Virus record (IMG/VR): IMGVR_UViG_3300022903_000002
Span: 41,083 to 105,082 of that record
Direction: 5' to 3' (one strand)
Length of the DNA: 64,000 bases
Source: a virus
In this document: positions 16,875 to 25,305 of the stretch, piece by piece
How the letters are laid out: each line of letters starts with the position of its first letter
Numbering within the stretch: the first letter of the stretch is position 1
Translations under genes and position numbers: made by a program
The notes under the pieces: model-generated
Told to the model about the DNA's origin: nothing
The model's database searches: none
Seen by the model: only the letters and a program-made list of their open reading frames with translations

Positions 16875-17234
16875 TCAGTTGCGCCCAGTCCGGCGCCGCT
16901 CACGCCACGCGGCGCGCTCGGCAATATTGATTTTTGCGATCCGGTCGGCCTCGACCAGTTGCGGTTGGAACTGGGCCACGATCTGATCGTCGAAACCCAG
17001 GCCGTATGCGAGTGTCCTCATAGTGACGATCGTGCTTATCGATTCCTCGACAGCGACCGGCATGTCGTCAGAGTTCGCCTGCGTGCTCCGGCCGATCTCC
17101 ACGAGGCGGTTGTATCCCCCGCACTCCAAGCAAGAGGGCGCGTGGTGCCCAGCGAAGTGCCAAGAGGTCTCGCGGGCCAACGCTTGCCACTGCCGGCTGG
17201 TCAGCGTGATTCGGTAGGACTCGATCAGTTCCAC
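16875..17234 (-). CDS. Unknown protein downstream of a Phd-type antitoxin, with a CxxC
   Basis: 119 residues, GTG start, 15 bases after the stop of the antitoxin-like gene. It contains one CLEC pair plus nearby His (AGHHAPSCLECGGYN), a helical middle and a very basic C-terminus (AERAAWRERRRTGRN). It matches no toxin family I recognise. Orientation and pairing suggest the effector of a two-gene cassette inserted in the tail genes. Confidence 0.55.
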   Translation of the reverse strand: MELIESYRITLTSRQWQALARETSWHFAGHHAPSCLECGGYNRLVEIGRSTQANSDDMPVAVEESISTIVTMRTLAYGLGFDDQIVAQFQPQLVEADRIAKINIAERAAWRERRRTGRN

Positions 17235-17249
17235 AGCGTCTCCATTCGG

Positions 17250-17603
17250 TCAGGCGGCGGTGTAGCCGTCGCCGCGCAGTTCAGTCTCGCGCCCGCGCAG
17301 ATAGCTGTCAGCATCATCGCTGCATACGACCGAGTCGTCGCAAACATCACCATCGACCGTGTAGATCTCGCGGACCTCTTCGCCGTTCCGGATGACCTTG
17401 ACGGCCTCGGTTCCTTCGTCGGTGGTGCGGGTGTAGGTGGTCTCGGTCACGGCGGTCTCCTTGATGCGGTCGAGGGGGACTATTGCGGCGTATCGCCTGC
17501 CGCGTCGGGTCAGGTAGGTAACGGCCCCTTCGAGGGCGGCATCGTCAACGAGGCTCCCGAGGGTTTTCCGGGCTTCCTCGACTCCGATCTCTTTCTCACT
17601 CAC
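17250..17603 (-). CDS. Phd/YefM-type antitoxin-like protein
   Basis: 117 residues, GTG start. N-terminus GVEEARKTLGSLVDDAALEGAVTYLTRRGRRYAAIVPLDRI is the Phd/YefM DNA-binding fold pattern (EAR...LgxLVd...tRrGrr.AaivP). The C-terminal 65 residues are acidic and longer than usual, the region that normally wraps the toxin. A perfect palindrome lies just upstream and would be its operator. Against the direction of all late genes, so it is expressed separately, probably in the lysogen. Confidence 0.65.
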   Translation of the reverse strand: MSEKEIGVEEARKTLGSLVDDAALEGAVTYLTRRGRRYAAIVPLDRIKETAVTETTYTRTTDEGTEAVKVIRNGEEVREIYTVDGDVCDDSVVCSDDADSYLRGRETELRGDGYTAA

Positions 17604-17609
17604 AGGCTC

Positions 17610-17631
17610 AACCTTACCGAACCTTAAGGTT
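17610..17631 (-). promoter_or_regulatory. Palindromic operator upstream of the Phd-like gene
   Basis: AACCTTAAGGTT (17620-17631) is a perfect 12-bp palindrome, with an extra half site AACCTTA at 17610-17616. It lies 7-28 bases before the GTG start. Autoregulation through such sites is usual for Phd-type antitoxins. Confidence 0.55.
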
Positions 17632-17690
17632 CCTGTCTATCGCTATCGCGCCGCCGTGCGCATTCCTCCGTATCTACCTGAAGGAGCCGC

Positions 17691-18746
17691 ATGGCTATCG
17701 CGTTTCGTGCGTCCGCTGAGGCGCACGTCACCTCCGGGTCACTCACCCTCACGATCCCCGGCGCTGTCCAGGCCGGTGACCTCCTCGTCCTCGTCGGCGG
17801 TATGAACAACGCAGGCAACGCCGCCTACGACTGGAGTACGCCGTCCGGGTGGACGAAGAAGGATGATCGCAGCGTCGGCTCCAACCTGTACGGCGTCGTC
17901 TACGTCAAAACCGCCACCAGCGGCGACTCCGGCGCCAGCCTCACCCTCGCCTCCAGCAACACCGGCAAGAGCTGCGCGATCATCGCCGCATACTCCGGAC
18001 TCGACCAATCCGCGCCCGTCGACGTCATCGCAGGCCTCTCCGAGACGACCTCCACCGTCTCCCACGCCACCCCAACCGTCGCGTCGACACTGGACCAGGA
18101 CTGGGTGATCATCGCCGCGGTCCAGTCCAACTCGGTAGCCGAGTCGTGGGGCACCGCATCCGGCTACACGAAACGGCAGGACTCCCTCGACAACACGCTC
18201 CCGTCCGGGCACGTCACCGCGACACTCCAGGACAAAGGACCGGAGTCGGTCGGCACGTATGGGGGAGAGGTCCTCACCGCCGCGTCCGCGTCGTCGAAGG
18301 CGGCGATGTGGACGATCGGGATCTCCCCGCAGCAGTCCACGCAGACCGCGCGCCCCACCTCCGACATCGATATCACCAGCGCAGTCGGCGTCCCAAGCCC
18401 TGGGGTCGGCAGCGGCGTGTACGCGCGCCTCGCCGAGAACACCGACTCCAGCTACGCCGAGATCAGCAACGGCGGCGACGTCGAGGTCGGGTTCGCCTCG
18501 CTGATCGATCCGCAGGCCAGTACCGGGCACACCCTCACCTACCGCGCTTGGTACGCCGGCGGGGCATCGAGCGGCACCCAGACGGTCACGCTGAAACGTG
18601 GGTCGACGACGATCGCGTCGTGGACGGACACTCTCACCGCGAGCCCGCAGACGTTCACCCACACCCTGAACGGGACGCAGGCTGACAGCATCCCGACGGG
18701 GGACTACTCCAACCTTCGGGTCCGGTTCGCGCCGAGCGTGAGCTGA
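17691..18746 (+). CDS. Minor tail protein with beta-sandwich repeats
   Basis: 351 residues, ATG after GAAGGAG. N-terminal domain (TLTIPGAVQAGDLLVLVGGMNNAG ... GWTKKDD) is the same kind as the N-terminal domain of the following gene, and occurs in actinophage tail proteins and cell-surface proteins. The C-terminal half adds a second sandwich (YARLAENTDSSYAEISNGG). Likely a tail fibre/tip decoration. Rich in Ser, Thr, Ala, Gly. Confidence 0.6.
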   Translation: MAIAFRASAEAHVTSGSLTLTIPGAVQAGDLLVLVGGMNNAGNAAYDWSTPSGWTKKDDRSVGSNLYGVVYVKTATSGDSGASLTLASSNTGKSCAIIAAYSGLDQSAPVDVIAGLSETTSTVSHATPTVASTLDQDWVIIAAVQSNSVAESWGTASGYTKRQDSLDNTLPSGHVTATLQDKGPESVGTYGGEVLTAASASSKAAMWTIGISPQQSTQTARPTSDIDITSAVGVPSPGVGSGVYARLAENTDSSYAEISNGGDVEVGFASLIDPQASTGHTLTYRAWYAGGASSGTQTVTLKRGSTTIASWTDTLTASPQTFTHTLNGTQADSIPTGDYSNLRVRFAPSVS

Positions 18747-19651
18747 TGGCCCACATCTCCAGCATCACCAAAGTCCAGAACTCCTCCGCGACCGTCGTCA
18801 CGATCACGCTCACCGCGGCCGTCTCCGCCGGCCACACGCTGATCGGCGGGATCTGCTGGGAAGCCGCCGCCGGGACGGTCCCGACGATCTCGAGCATCGT
18901 CGACTCCCGCAGCAACACGTGGACGACCACACCCGATGACAGCGTGGTCGCGGCGACGACACTCGCGGTCGCGGTCATCCGGGCGAGGGTGACGACGGCG
19001 CTGCAGGTCGGCGACACGATCACCATCACGATCAGCGCCGCCCGTTCCAAATGGGCGATCCAGATCGACGAGTTCGATGATGTCAACGCCTCAAGCCCGA
19101 AAGACGTCGTCGCACACAACGCGCCAGGGTCCTCTACCTCCCTGGCGTCGGGTACGACAGCGACGACCGCGCAGGCCTACGAACTCCTGTACGCGGTGTT
19201 CGGTCTCGGCACGGGCCGCACGATCACGATCCCGTCAGGCTGGTCCGGCGGCGCGTCTGTTGAGACGACCGGCGGCACCGACCGTGCCCTGCAGGCCGCC
19301 TGGAAATACCAGGCCACGACCGGCGCGCAGTCGGTGACGTTGACGCTCAACACGGCATCGACCTACGGCGGGGTCATCGCCGCCTACAAAGCGACAAGCC
19401 TCGCCCCACCGCTCGGCCGCGTATCGCAGGTGAAACTGCAGGTGCCGCAGGCGACAGCACCCGCTGTGGGTCGTGTCTCCCAGGTCCGGCTCGCTGTCCC
19501 GGTAGGCGCTACCGGCGTGGTCCGCGTCGCACAGGTCAAACTCCGGGTCCCGACCCTCACCGGCCAGACGCCGTATTCGGGCATCAAAGGCGCGGTCGAC
19601 GGAGTACTCACCGACTCCGCGATCTCGACCGCGCAGAACGGAGCGGTGTGA
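18746..19651 (+). CDS. Minor tail protein with short C-terminal repeats
   Basis: 301 residues, ATG in a TGATG overlap. N-terminal sandwich domain (TVVTITLTAAVSAGHTLIGGICWE) paralogous to that of the previous protein. Residues about 215-270 hold three imperfect repeats of GRVSQVKLxVP separated by Ala/Pro/Thr linkers. The repeats are also found as tandem tails in other Streptomyces-type phage fibre proteins; a binding role is inferred. Confidence 0.6.
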   Translation: MAHISSITKVQNSSATVVTITLTAAVSAGHTLIGGICWEAAAGTVPTISSIVDSRSNTWTTTPDDSVVAATTLAVAVIRARVTTALQVGDTITITISAARSKWAIQIDEFDDVNASSPKDVVAHNAPGSSTSLASGTTATTAQAYELLYAVFGLGTGRTITIPSGWSGGASVETTGGTDRALQAAWKYQATTGAQSVTLTLNTASTYGGVIAAYKATSLAPPLGRVSQVKLQVPQATAPAVGRVSQVRLAVPVGATGVVRVAQVKLRVPTLTGQTPYSGIKGAVDGVLTDSAISTAQNGAV

Positions 19652-20091
19652 TGCGCCACCCCGGCTGGCGGCTCCGTTTCGAAACCAACCCGTTCGGCAC
19701 CATGGCCGCGTTCGCCGCAGTCGTCCTCGGCTCCCTCGGCGTGATCCTCGGTGACGGCGTGAGCCAGGGTATGACGCTCAGCTTGCATGCCACCGCGAAC
19801 GTCACCGCGCACCTGTGGGGTGCGGCGTTCGCCGTCGGCGGGATCTTGAAGCTGGTCGGCCTCTACGCGGGCCGCACGACCATCGAAACGCCAGGCCTGT
19901 GGGCGATGACCGGAGGCTATGCCTTCTATTCGATCACCGTCACTCTCGGCCTGGGCATGCACGGCCTGGCCGCAGGGATCATCTCCGGCGCGATGACGAT
20001 CGGATGCCTGATCAAAACCCACATCATCATGGCTCGAGCGAGGCAGGTGACACGCCGCGTCGAGGCGACCGGAGGCGATGAGGAGGCGTGA
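19651..20091 (+). CDS. Four-helix membrane protein in the lysis region
   Basis: 146 residues from ATG 19651 (TGATG). Four predicted membrane spans (around residues 19-36, 50-72, 84-108, 110-126) and a basic C-terminal tail (ARARQVTRRVEA). Position between fibre and endolysin genes suggests a holin or holin regulator, but no family is recognised. Confidence 0.55.
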   Translation: MRHPGWRLRFETNPFGTMAAFAAVVLGSLGVILGDGVSQGMTLSLHATANVTAHLWGAAFAVGGILKLVGLYAGRTTIETPGLWAMTGGYAFYSITVTLGLGMHGLAAGIISGAMTIGCLIKTHIIMARARQVTRRVEATGGDEEA

Positions 20092-20093
20092 GC

Positions 20094-20432
20094 GTGCACA
20101 CATCAGATGTGATCGTCTCAATCGCTCAGGTCGCCGCAGGAGGCACGATCGTCCAAGGCGTACTGGCGTTCTTCCGCCGCCGTACAGAACTACGGCAGCT
20201 CGACACTCAGTCCGACAGCGTCATCGTCGGGACCGCCGAACACGTCGTGGTTTTGCTGCGGACCGAACTCGACGCCGCGAAGGACGAGATCAAAAAGCTC
20301 AAAGCGGATCACGCCAGTGAACGCGCGGATATGCAGCGTCAACTCACGCGCCTCGGAGACCAGATCTCAACGGTCCGCGCGGAGAACGTGGTGATGAAAG
20401 CGGAGATAGAGCGCCTGCAAAAAGAAGCATGA
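20094..20432 (+). CDS. Single-span membrane protein with coiled coil
   Basis: 112 residues from GTG 20094, placed seven bases after AGGAGG (GTG 20088 would touch the ribosome site). One N-terminal membrane span (DVIVSIAQVAAGGTIVQGVLAFF) then a long coiled coil (about residues 60-112, RTELDAAKDEIKKLKADHASERADM...). This plan resembles haemolysin XhlA-like or spanin-like accessory lysis proteins. Confidence 0.5.
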   Translation: MHTSDVIVSIAQVAAGGTIVQGVLAFFRRRTELRQLDTQSDSVIVGTAEHVVVLLRTELDAAKDEIKKLKADHASERADMQRQLTRLGDQISTVRAENVVMKAEIERLQKEA

Positions 20433-20460
20433 CATGCCATTGCTCGGTTAGGGGCTGCTC

Positions 20461-20952
20461 GTGGCTGATCATGTCTGCTCGCTGAAGTACGACCCGGCCG
20501 TAGATGGGTCGCAGTCGATCCCGGGCGACGGCGCATACCACCTCGTCAGGTTCCCCTACGGGGGTCACGAGTCGTATGACCCGGACAACATGCACGCCCA
20601 ATCCCGCGGCGGCAGCGACCACCCGTTCAGCAGCCAACAGGCCGGGCTGATCTGGCCGGCGCTCCCATCTGGCAGATCAGCGTGGGCCGAGATCAAAGCG
20701 ATGATCCAGTGGAAGCCAGGGAACGCGACCGAGTACCGAGACCGGTTCACCCGCGACCCGCTGAACCTGTCGACCGGAGCGGACTCCACCTGCACTGAAC
20801 ACCGTCCACCATCGCCGGGCATGCAGTGCTTCGCGAAGGCCTGGGCGATGTGGATGTCCCCAGAGACCCCCCTCGGGCTGATGGTCGCCCACAACTCCTC
20901 CTCGCCGATCCGGCTTGACGTGTGCGAGTTCAAGATCTCCTACCGCACGTAA
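20461..20952 (+). CDS. Conserved-looking phage protein of unknown role
   Basis: 163 residues, GTG start. Soluble, with four Cys and several Trp (LIWPALPSGRSAWAEIKAMIQWKPGN; CTEHRPPSPGMQCFAKAWAMWMSPE). No signal peptide, no catalytic motif recognised. It sits between membrane protein and endolysin genes and is followed by a terminator. Confidence 0.5.
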   Translation: MADHVCSLKYDPAVDGSQSIPGDGAYHLVRFPYGGHESYDPDNMHAQSRGGSDHPFSSQQAGLIWPALPSGRSAWAEIKAMIQWKPGNATEYRDRFTRDPLNLSTGADSTCTEHRPPSPGMQCFAKAWAMWMSPETPLGLMVAHNSSSPIRLDVCEFKISYRT

Positions 20953-20972
20953 ACCCCCGAACCATCCCACCG

Positions 20973-21001
20973 AAGCCTCAGGCACCCGCCTGGGGCTTTT
21001 C
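20973..21001 (+). terminator. Rho-independent terminator before the endolysin gene
   Basis: AAGCCTCAGGC pairs with GCCTGGGGCTT across an ACCC loop (one mismatch) and runs into TTTT. Confidence 0.7.
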
Positions 21002-21019
21002 GCATTGAGAGGGGCGACC

Positions 21020-21904
21020 ATGCCCGATCAGGACGTCGAAGAGTTCGTTCCGCCGCCGGCAGGGGAGACGGTCCCGCCGCCCGGCCCGTCTGACCGCGGC
21101 GCACCCGACCTCCCGGACCCGCCCGATGACGGCGTCGAGTACGTCGACCCGCTCGCACACGAGGAGGGGGACCGCCGGAAGCTGACCGCTGCGGCGACAG
21201 CACCGACGGGTTCGCAGGTGCTGGCGTATGCCCGCACATTCAAGGGCGTCGCGGACGGCCGACGGCGGGAGAACGAGAACGACTTCACCCACTGGTACTA
21301 CGGCAACTCCACCGCCGCATCGTTCTGCCTGATCTTCATCTGTTACGTCTTCAACCACTTCGACGTGCTCGTGACGTTCCTGGGCGGGAAGATCGCGTAC
21401 TGCCCGGACGTGAAGAAGCGCGTCGGCTCCAAGTTCCACACCACCAGATCCGACATCCGGCCGGGCGACCCGGTCCTGTTCGACTTCAACAACACGAACG
21501 AGCCCGAGCATGTCGGCCTGTTCGTGAAGTGGCTGAACGACTCCCACACCATGTTCGAGTCGTTCGAGGCGAACACGACCGGCGGTGGCAGCAGCGACTG
21601 GATTGGCGCCAAGACCCGCTACTGGTCGGACGTGTTCGGCTACGTCAAGCCTGGTCTCGCCCCGGAGAACCCCAATGCGTACCCCGGCAAGATCTACCGG
21701 TATGTCAAGGGTGACCTGATGCACGATGACCACATCGAGTGGGCGCAGGGCCGCCTCAACGCGAAGGGCGCATCGCCGAAGCTTGTCGCGGACGGCGTGT
21801 ACGGCACGAAGACCCGCGACGAGGTTAGCGATTTCCAGTCCGCGAACGGACTCACGAAGGACGGGGAAATCGGCCCGAAGACCTGGGCGAAGCTCGGGGC
21901 CTAA
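21020..21904 (+). CDS. Endolysin: CHAP-like domain plus peptidoglycan-binding domain
   Basis: 294 residues from ATG 21020 after GAGAGGGGC. A Pro/Asp-rich N-terminal linker (1-50) precedes a papain-fold amidase/peptidase domain with candidate Cys103 (SFCLIFICYV) and His164 (EPEHVGLFV), and a DIRPGDPVLFD motif as in CHAP enzymes. Residues about 230-293 are a PG_binding_1 repeat (LVADGVYGTKTRDEVSDFQSANGL...). It would cut the host wall at lysis. No signal peptide, so a holin is needed for export. Confidence 0.75.
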   Translation: MPDQDVEEFVPPPAGETVPPPGPSDRGAPDLPDPPDDGVEYVDPLAHEEGDRRKLTAAATAPTGSQVLAYARTFKGVADGRRRENENDFTHWYYGNSTAASFCLIFICYVFNHFDVLVTFLGGKIAYCPDVKKRVGSKFHTTRSDIRPGDPVLFDFNNTNEPEHVGLFVKWLNDSHTMFESFEANTTGGGSSDWIGAKTRYWSDVFGYVKPGLAPENPNAYPGKIYRYVKGDLMHDDHIEWAQGRLNAKGASPKLVADGVYGTKTRDEVSDFQSANGLTKDGEIGPKTWAKLGA

Positions 21905-21965
21905 CCCCCCGTTTCCTGCCCTCGCTGATTCCTGCCGGGGGCTTTCGTCGTGTCTGGAGGGCAAT

Positions 21966-22817
21966 TTGACGATCAAGTTCCAGGGCGGCCGGCTCGCACC
22001 GGACCGCAGCAAGCCGCGGCTGTTGCTGCGCCCGTTCATGGGCACTGTCACTGCGGCTCCCTCTTCGGTGGATTGGCACAGCAACGTCGCTGACTGGCCC
22101 ATGTACCTCAACGATCAGGTGGGGTCCTGCACGGAAGCGATGGTCGGCCACAACCTGCAGAACACCTCCACCTACGGCGACGGTGCGACCGTCACCATCG
22201 GCGACGATGACGTCCTAGCCGCCTACGTGCGGGTGTCCGGCTACCGCCCAGGCGACCCGTCGACCGACAACGGTGCCGTCCTGCAGAACGTGTACAACGA
22301 CTGGCGGAAGAACGGCGTCGGCGGACACCGGACCCTGGCGTTCGCTGAGGTCGATGTCTCGGATCTGAACGAGGTCAAGACCGCCGTTGCAACGTTCGGG
22401 GCCGCAGGCTTCGGCATCACTGTGACGCAGCAGATGATGACGGATTTCAACGCCGGGAAGGGCTGGACCCGTGCCGGCGACAGGAAGCTCGGCGGGCATG
22501 CGGTCGTCGCGGTCGGCTACGACGTCGACGGCGTAGACATCGTCACGTGGGCGACTGCGATCCGGATGACGTGGACGGTGTTCCAGAAGGTCTGCGAGGA
22601 AGCCTGGATAGCTGTCCTGCCCGAATGGCTCAATGATCAGTCCGGCAGGGACCCGCTGGGCGTGGACCTGCTCGGGCTCGGTGAGGCCTTCTCGGCACTC
22701 ACCGGTGAGGTGAACCCTTTCCTCCCGTCCCCAGCCGCAAGCCCGGCCCAGGCCCTTCCGCAGCGCCTGTTGACGTGGCTGATCAGACTCTTGCAGCGGC
22801 TGCTCGGGCGTGGCTGA
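21966..22817 (+). CDS. Papain-like (C1/C39-clan) cysteine protease-like protein
   Basis: 283 residues from TTG 21966, preceded by TGGAGGG. NDQVGSCTEAM (Q51, C55) and LGGHAVVAVGYDVDG (H178) reproduce the Gln/Cys and His elements of papain-fold enzymes; the third motif is TWATAIRMTW rather than the usual NSWG. The C-terminus is a hydrophobic/basic helix (RLLTWLIRLLQRLLGRG). In actinophages such proteins are annotated near lysis genes; a wall or host-protein target is possible. Confidence 0.65.
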   Translation: MTIKFQGGRLAPDRSKPRLLLRPFMGTVTAAPSSVDWHSNVADWPMYLNDQVGSCTEAMVGHNLQNTSTYGDGATVTIGDDDVLAAYVRVSGYRPGDPSTDNGAVLQNVYNDWRKNGVGGHRTLAFAEVDVSDLNEVKTAVATFGAAGFGITVTQQMMTDFNAGKGWTRAGDRKLGGHAVVAVGYDVDGVDIVTWATAIRMTWTVFQKVCEEAWIAVLPEWLNDQSGRDPLGVDLLGLGEAFSALTGEVNPFLPSPAASPAQALPQRLLTWLIRLLQRLLGRG

Positions 22818-22891
22818 GGCTGCGCCACCTCGGCGCTAACGAATCGATGGCCAAGGAACTCATCGCGTGGATAGCGGCGAAGAATCTATGA
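22775..22891 (+). CDS. Possible 38-residue helical peptide overlapping two genes
   Basis: GTG start in the 3' end of the protease gene in another frame; its TGA overlaps the ATG of the next gene (ATGA). Predicted helix MADQTLAAAARAWLRLRHLG... with even Ala/Leu/Arg spacing. Coupling geometry supports it, but overlap with a real gene makes composition uninformative. Confidence 0.3.
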   Translation: MADQTLAAAARAWLRLRHLGANESMAKELIAWIAAKNL

Positions 22892-23121
22892 GTGAAGTGC
22901 GTCGCGTCGAGCGCGACGAGGACGGCCACCCCGTCTGGGTGCACTACTGCTCGGCCACATCACCGGGATTCGATCCGGTGGCCCGGGTGACGCTGCCGCT
23001 CGGCCCGCAGGGCTGGGAATGGACCGAAGACGGCGGGCTGACGCCGTCGATCCTGTGCCACGGCTGCGGCGCGCACGGCTTCTGGGTCGGCGGCGAGCGT
23101 CCGTACTGGCGCGCCTGCTGA
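22888..23121 (+). CDS. Small zinc-ribbon-like protein
   Basis: 77 residues from ATG 22888 (a GTG at 22867 is an alternative with AAGGA nine bases upstream). Holds CHGCGAHGFWVGG near the C-terminus and a further Cys at position 21 and at the end. Unknown role; similar tiny Cys/His proteins are abundant in the - strand operon to the right. Confidence 0.55.
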   Translation: MSEVRRVERDEDGHPVWVHYCSATSPGFDPVARVTLPLGPQGWEWTEDGGLTPSILCHGCGAHGFWVGGERPYWRAC

Positions 23122-23229
23122 CAATCGGATTTCAACCCAAGCGGCTCCGGCTTACATTCCGAGCCGCCAAATGTAAGTGCCCCGGCCCGCCGTCGCGCGG
23201 GCTTCTCTCATGTAAGGGGAGGAACCTCC

Positions 23230-23574
23230 GTGAAGCACATCAGCTTTTCCAAAGATCCGGCCCTGTGGCTTACGCTCGCCCTGGCGGTCGCTCAGTTCGT
23301 GTCCATGTCGCTGCACCTGTCGACGGACCAGCAGAATGCGACGTCCGTGATCGTGACGGGCGTGTACACGATCATCCTGGCGTTCACGACCCGGCCTCTG
23401 CAGGTGGGTCTGATCACCGGATCGATTGCGACGATCGCCACGGCGATGGGCGCGTACTACGTGCACATCGGCCCGGACTGGGTGTCCGCGATTAACGCCC
23501 TCGTCGTCGGGGTGCTCGGCGCGCTGACGATGCTGCGCGTGTCGCCGGCCCCGTCGTTGGCCGCCAAGCCGTAA
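23230..23574 (+). CDS. Holin-like membrane protein
   Basis: 114 residues, GTG start after GTAAGGGGAGG. Three membrane spans (about 10-32, 42-60, 62-100 with a short turn) and a short C-terminal tail. Size, topology and place after the endolysin and protease genes fit a class I/III holin. Followed by two hairpins that end the late transcript. Confidence 0.65.
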   Translation: MKHISFSKDPALWLTLALAVAQFVSMSLHLSTDQQNATSVIVTGVYTIILAFTTRPLQVGLITGSIATIATAMGAYYVHIGPDWVSAINALVVGVLGALTMLRVSPAPSLAAKP

Positions 23575-23580
23575 AGACCT

Positions 23581-23669
23581 CCGCTGCGCGTCATCGCCTG
23601 CGCGTAGCGGAGCCCAACAAGAAGCCCCACCCCCTGTCGCCTTTCGCGGCGGGGGTGGGGCGGCTTTTT
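23581..23669 (+). terminator. Double hairpin ending the late region
   Basis: First hairpin 23581-23610 (CCGCTGCGCG with CGCGTAGCGG). Second 23623-23669: GCCCCACCCC pairs with GGGGTGGGGC, followed by GGCTTTTT. It lies between convergent genes (23230 + and 23681 -) and should stop the late transcript. Confidence 0.8.
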
Positions 23670-23680
23670 GCTGCCTGGAG

Positions 23681-24469
23681 TCAGTGCTGGTTGCGTCGCC
23701 GCCACATCAGCAGGCCCGTACCGCCGCCAAGCGCGACCACCAGACCGCCGGCGACCATCAGCGCCGTGTTCGCGCTGCCGCTGCTCGACCCGTCACCGGT
23801 CTGCGGTGCACCCGACGGAACAGTCGTGGGTGTCGACCCGCCGCCACCGCTCGGGCTCGTCGGTGTGGTGCTCGGGGTTGGTGTGGGGGAGTGGCTCGGC
23901 TTATGCGGCCTGCACCCCAGCGAGTAGACGTGCCCATCGAACGACACCGAGGTCACCAAAGCCGTGTTGCCTGCGTCGTTCGCATACCCCACCCCGAAGC
24001 TGAGAATGGTAGTGGCCGCCGTGTAGTTCCACTTCCCGACCAGGTCGGCTGGGGAACTGGCTGGCTGACCCTGACTACCCTCACCTGATGCGATCTTGCT
24101 GGACCACCACTTGCCGTCCGCGGTCTTGTTGATGGTGCTGTAGGGCGCGGTGGTTTCCAGTTTGAACAGCGGCAGCACGCCCTTAAACAGGTGCGCTTGG
24201 AATCCGCTGTTGGGCACGTGTGTCAGCGTGTACGCCGCTGCCGGTTTGTGGTGGATCAGCGACGGCCCGTCGAACAGCATGCCGCGGCGGAGCTGCTTTG
24301 GTTTCAGCGCGGTCTCGTCAGGGTTGACGTACCAGTCGGCGTTGCAGGTGCTGTGATCGCCGGTGCTGCCCGTTTGTGCACTCGCGTAGGTGGCGGGTGC
24401 TATCGCGAGCATGGCCGCGGCGACGACGCCAGCCATAGCGAGGATGCGTCTCATACGACAGGTGCTCAT
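23681..24469 (-). CDS. Secreted cell-wall-anchored (sortase-type) surface protein
   Basis: 262 residues from ATG 24469. Signal peptide with a twin-Arg start and hydrophobic core (MRRILAMAGVVAAAMLAIAPATYASA). The mature part has two Cys and a DGKWWSSKIASG stretch, then a Pro/Thr/Ser/Gly-rich stalk (about residues 185-225), then a C-terminal sorting-like signal: APQTGD, a membrane span (TALMVAGGLVVALGGGTGLLMW) and RRRNQH. APQTG differs from LPxTG at position 1. Opposite orientation to the late genes suggests expression in the lysogen, changing the host surface. Confidence 0.75.
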   Translation of the reverse strand: MSTCRMRRILAMAGVVAAAMLAIAPATYASAQTGSTGDHSTCNADWYVNPDETALKPKQLRRGMLFDGPSLIHHKPAAAYTLTHVPNSGFQAHLFKGVLPLFKLETTAPYSTINKTADGKWWSSKIASGEGSQGQPASSPADLVGKWNYTAATTILSFGVGYANDAGNTALVTSVSFDGHVYSLGCRPHKPSHSPTPTPSTTPTSPSGGGGSTPTTVPSGAPQTGDGSSSGSANTALMVAGGLVVALGGGTGLLMWRRRNQH

Positions 24470-24716
24470 TTCTGCGGGGAATGACGTAATGAGACGCCTG
24501 TTGCTGGTGTGGGGTTGGCGGTTGGCGCATTCAGGACACCCATGACCGATAGTCATGCGAACGTGACGGGTCGTGTCGCACCCCGTACTAAGGGAGGCGG
24601 CTGGCGGCGCGACCGGCATGAGTCCACGGTTCCAGGACGGCGGCGATACCTGGCGCTCTTTATGCTGTCCCGGACCCTATAGACCGCTAGAGAGCGCGAG
24701 ATCCGGCGCTCCGCCG
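24470..24716 (+). other. 247-bp intergenic region between the surface protein and the leftward small-gene operon
   Basis: No gene recognised. It holds a CATGAC/GTCATG inverted repeat (5-nt spacer) near 24543-24559 and a GAGCGC/GCGCTC hairpin near 24693-24712. The surface-protein promoter should lie here. No tRNA-like or obvious att sequence was seen. Confidence 0.4.
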
Positions 24717-25262
24717 TCAGCGTCGCCTGAGGAGACGTTCCCACCAGGTCGGAGGGACGTAGTCGAAGATGTAAGCCCCATCCTCAGTAACAGCGCCAGT
24801 CCTCGACTTCGCGTAGACCGGACCGCGATCGTCTCCAGTTACCGGCTTCATCCCTGCGATATCTGGGAGGACATTGAGCTCGGACACCTCACCGTCATAC
24901 GGTCCGCCGGACAGGAGGATACGGTATTGCTGGGCAGCGGACGCCTCATCGCCGGCCGGCTGAGGGACAGCGTGAAGCGCTGGCTTTGCCGGTTCGTTGC
25001 GAGCCGCCGCGGAGTGTTCGAATGCGAAGACGTGGGCACCGTCGGAGGTCGTCTGCCCCGTAGGGACGTAGAACAGGTTCACGCCCCTTTGCCTCGGGTG
25101 GCGCAACTGGACGATGTCAGGGAATTTGCGGATCCGCACTCGTTCGCCGTCGCACGGTCCGCCGAACAGGTGGATCCGGTACTCCTGGCCGCCGGAAGTC
25201 ATCGGTCGCTCCGTCTCTGGGCGGGTGGCGCGACACCTCAGCGCGAAGATCAGGTTCCGCAT
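24717..25262 (-). CDS. Protein with two copies of a GGPxDG domain
   Basis: 181 residues, ATG with GGGAGGGGGC upstream. Two tandem copies of one domain: YRIHLFGGPCDGERVRI...FPDIVQL...GAHVFAFEH (about 28-83) and YRILLSGGPYDGEVSEL...LPDIAGM...GAYIFDYVP (112-172). Single copies of this fold are common in actinophage small proteins. Function unknown; the duplication suggests an internal dimer-like protein. Confidence 0.6.
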   Translation of the reverse strand: MRNLIFALRCRATRPETERPMTSGGQEYRIHLFGGPCDGERVRIRKFPDIVQLRHPRQRGVNLFYVPTGQTTSDGAHVFAFEHSAAARNEPAKPALHAVPQPAGDEASAAQQYRILLSGGPYDGEVSELNVLPDIAGMKPVTGDDRGPVYAKSRTGAVTEDGAYIFDYVPPTWWERLLRRR

Positions 25263-25305
25263 GCGCCCCCTCCCGCCCTGTTCAGCGTTGTGAAGCAGGG
25301 GGGCG

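Noticed and set aside
20434-20451. A second MPLL start (MPLLG then stop) before 20461
   Set aside because: Only five codons; likely chance resemblance to the MPLLVKRP starts.
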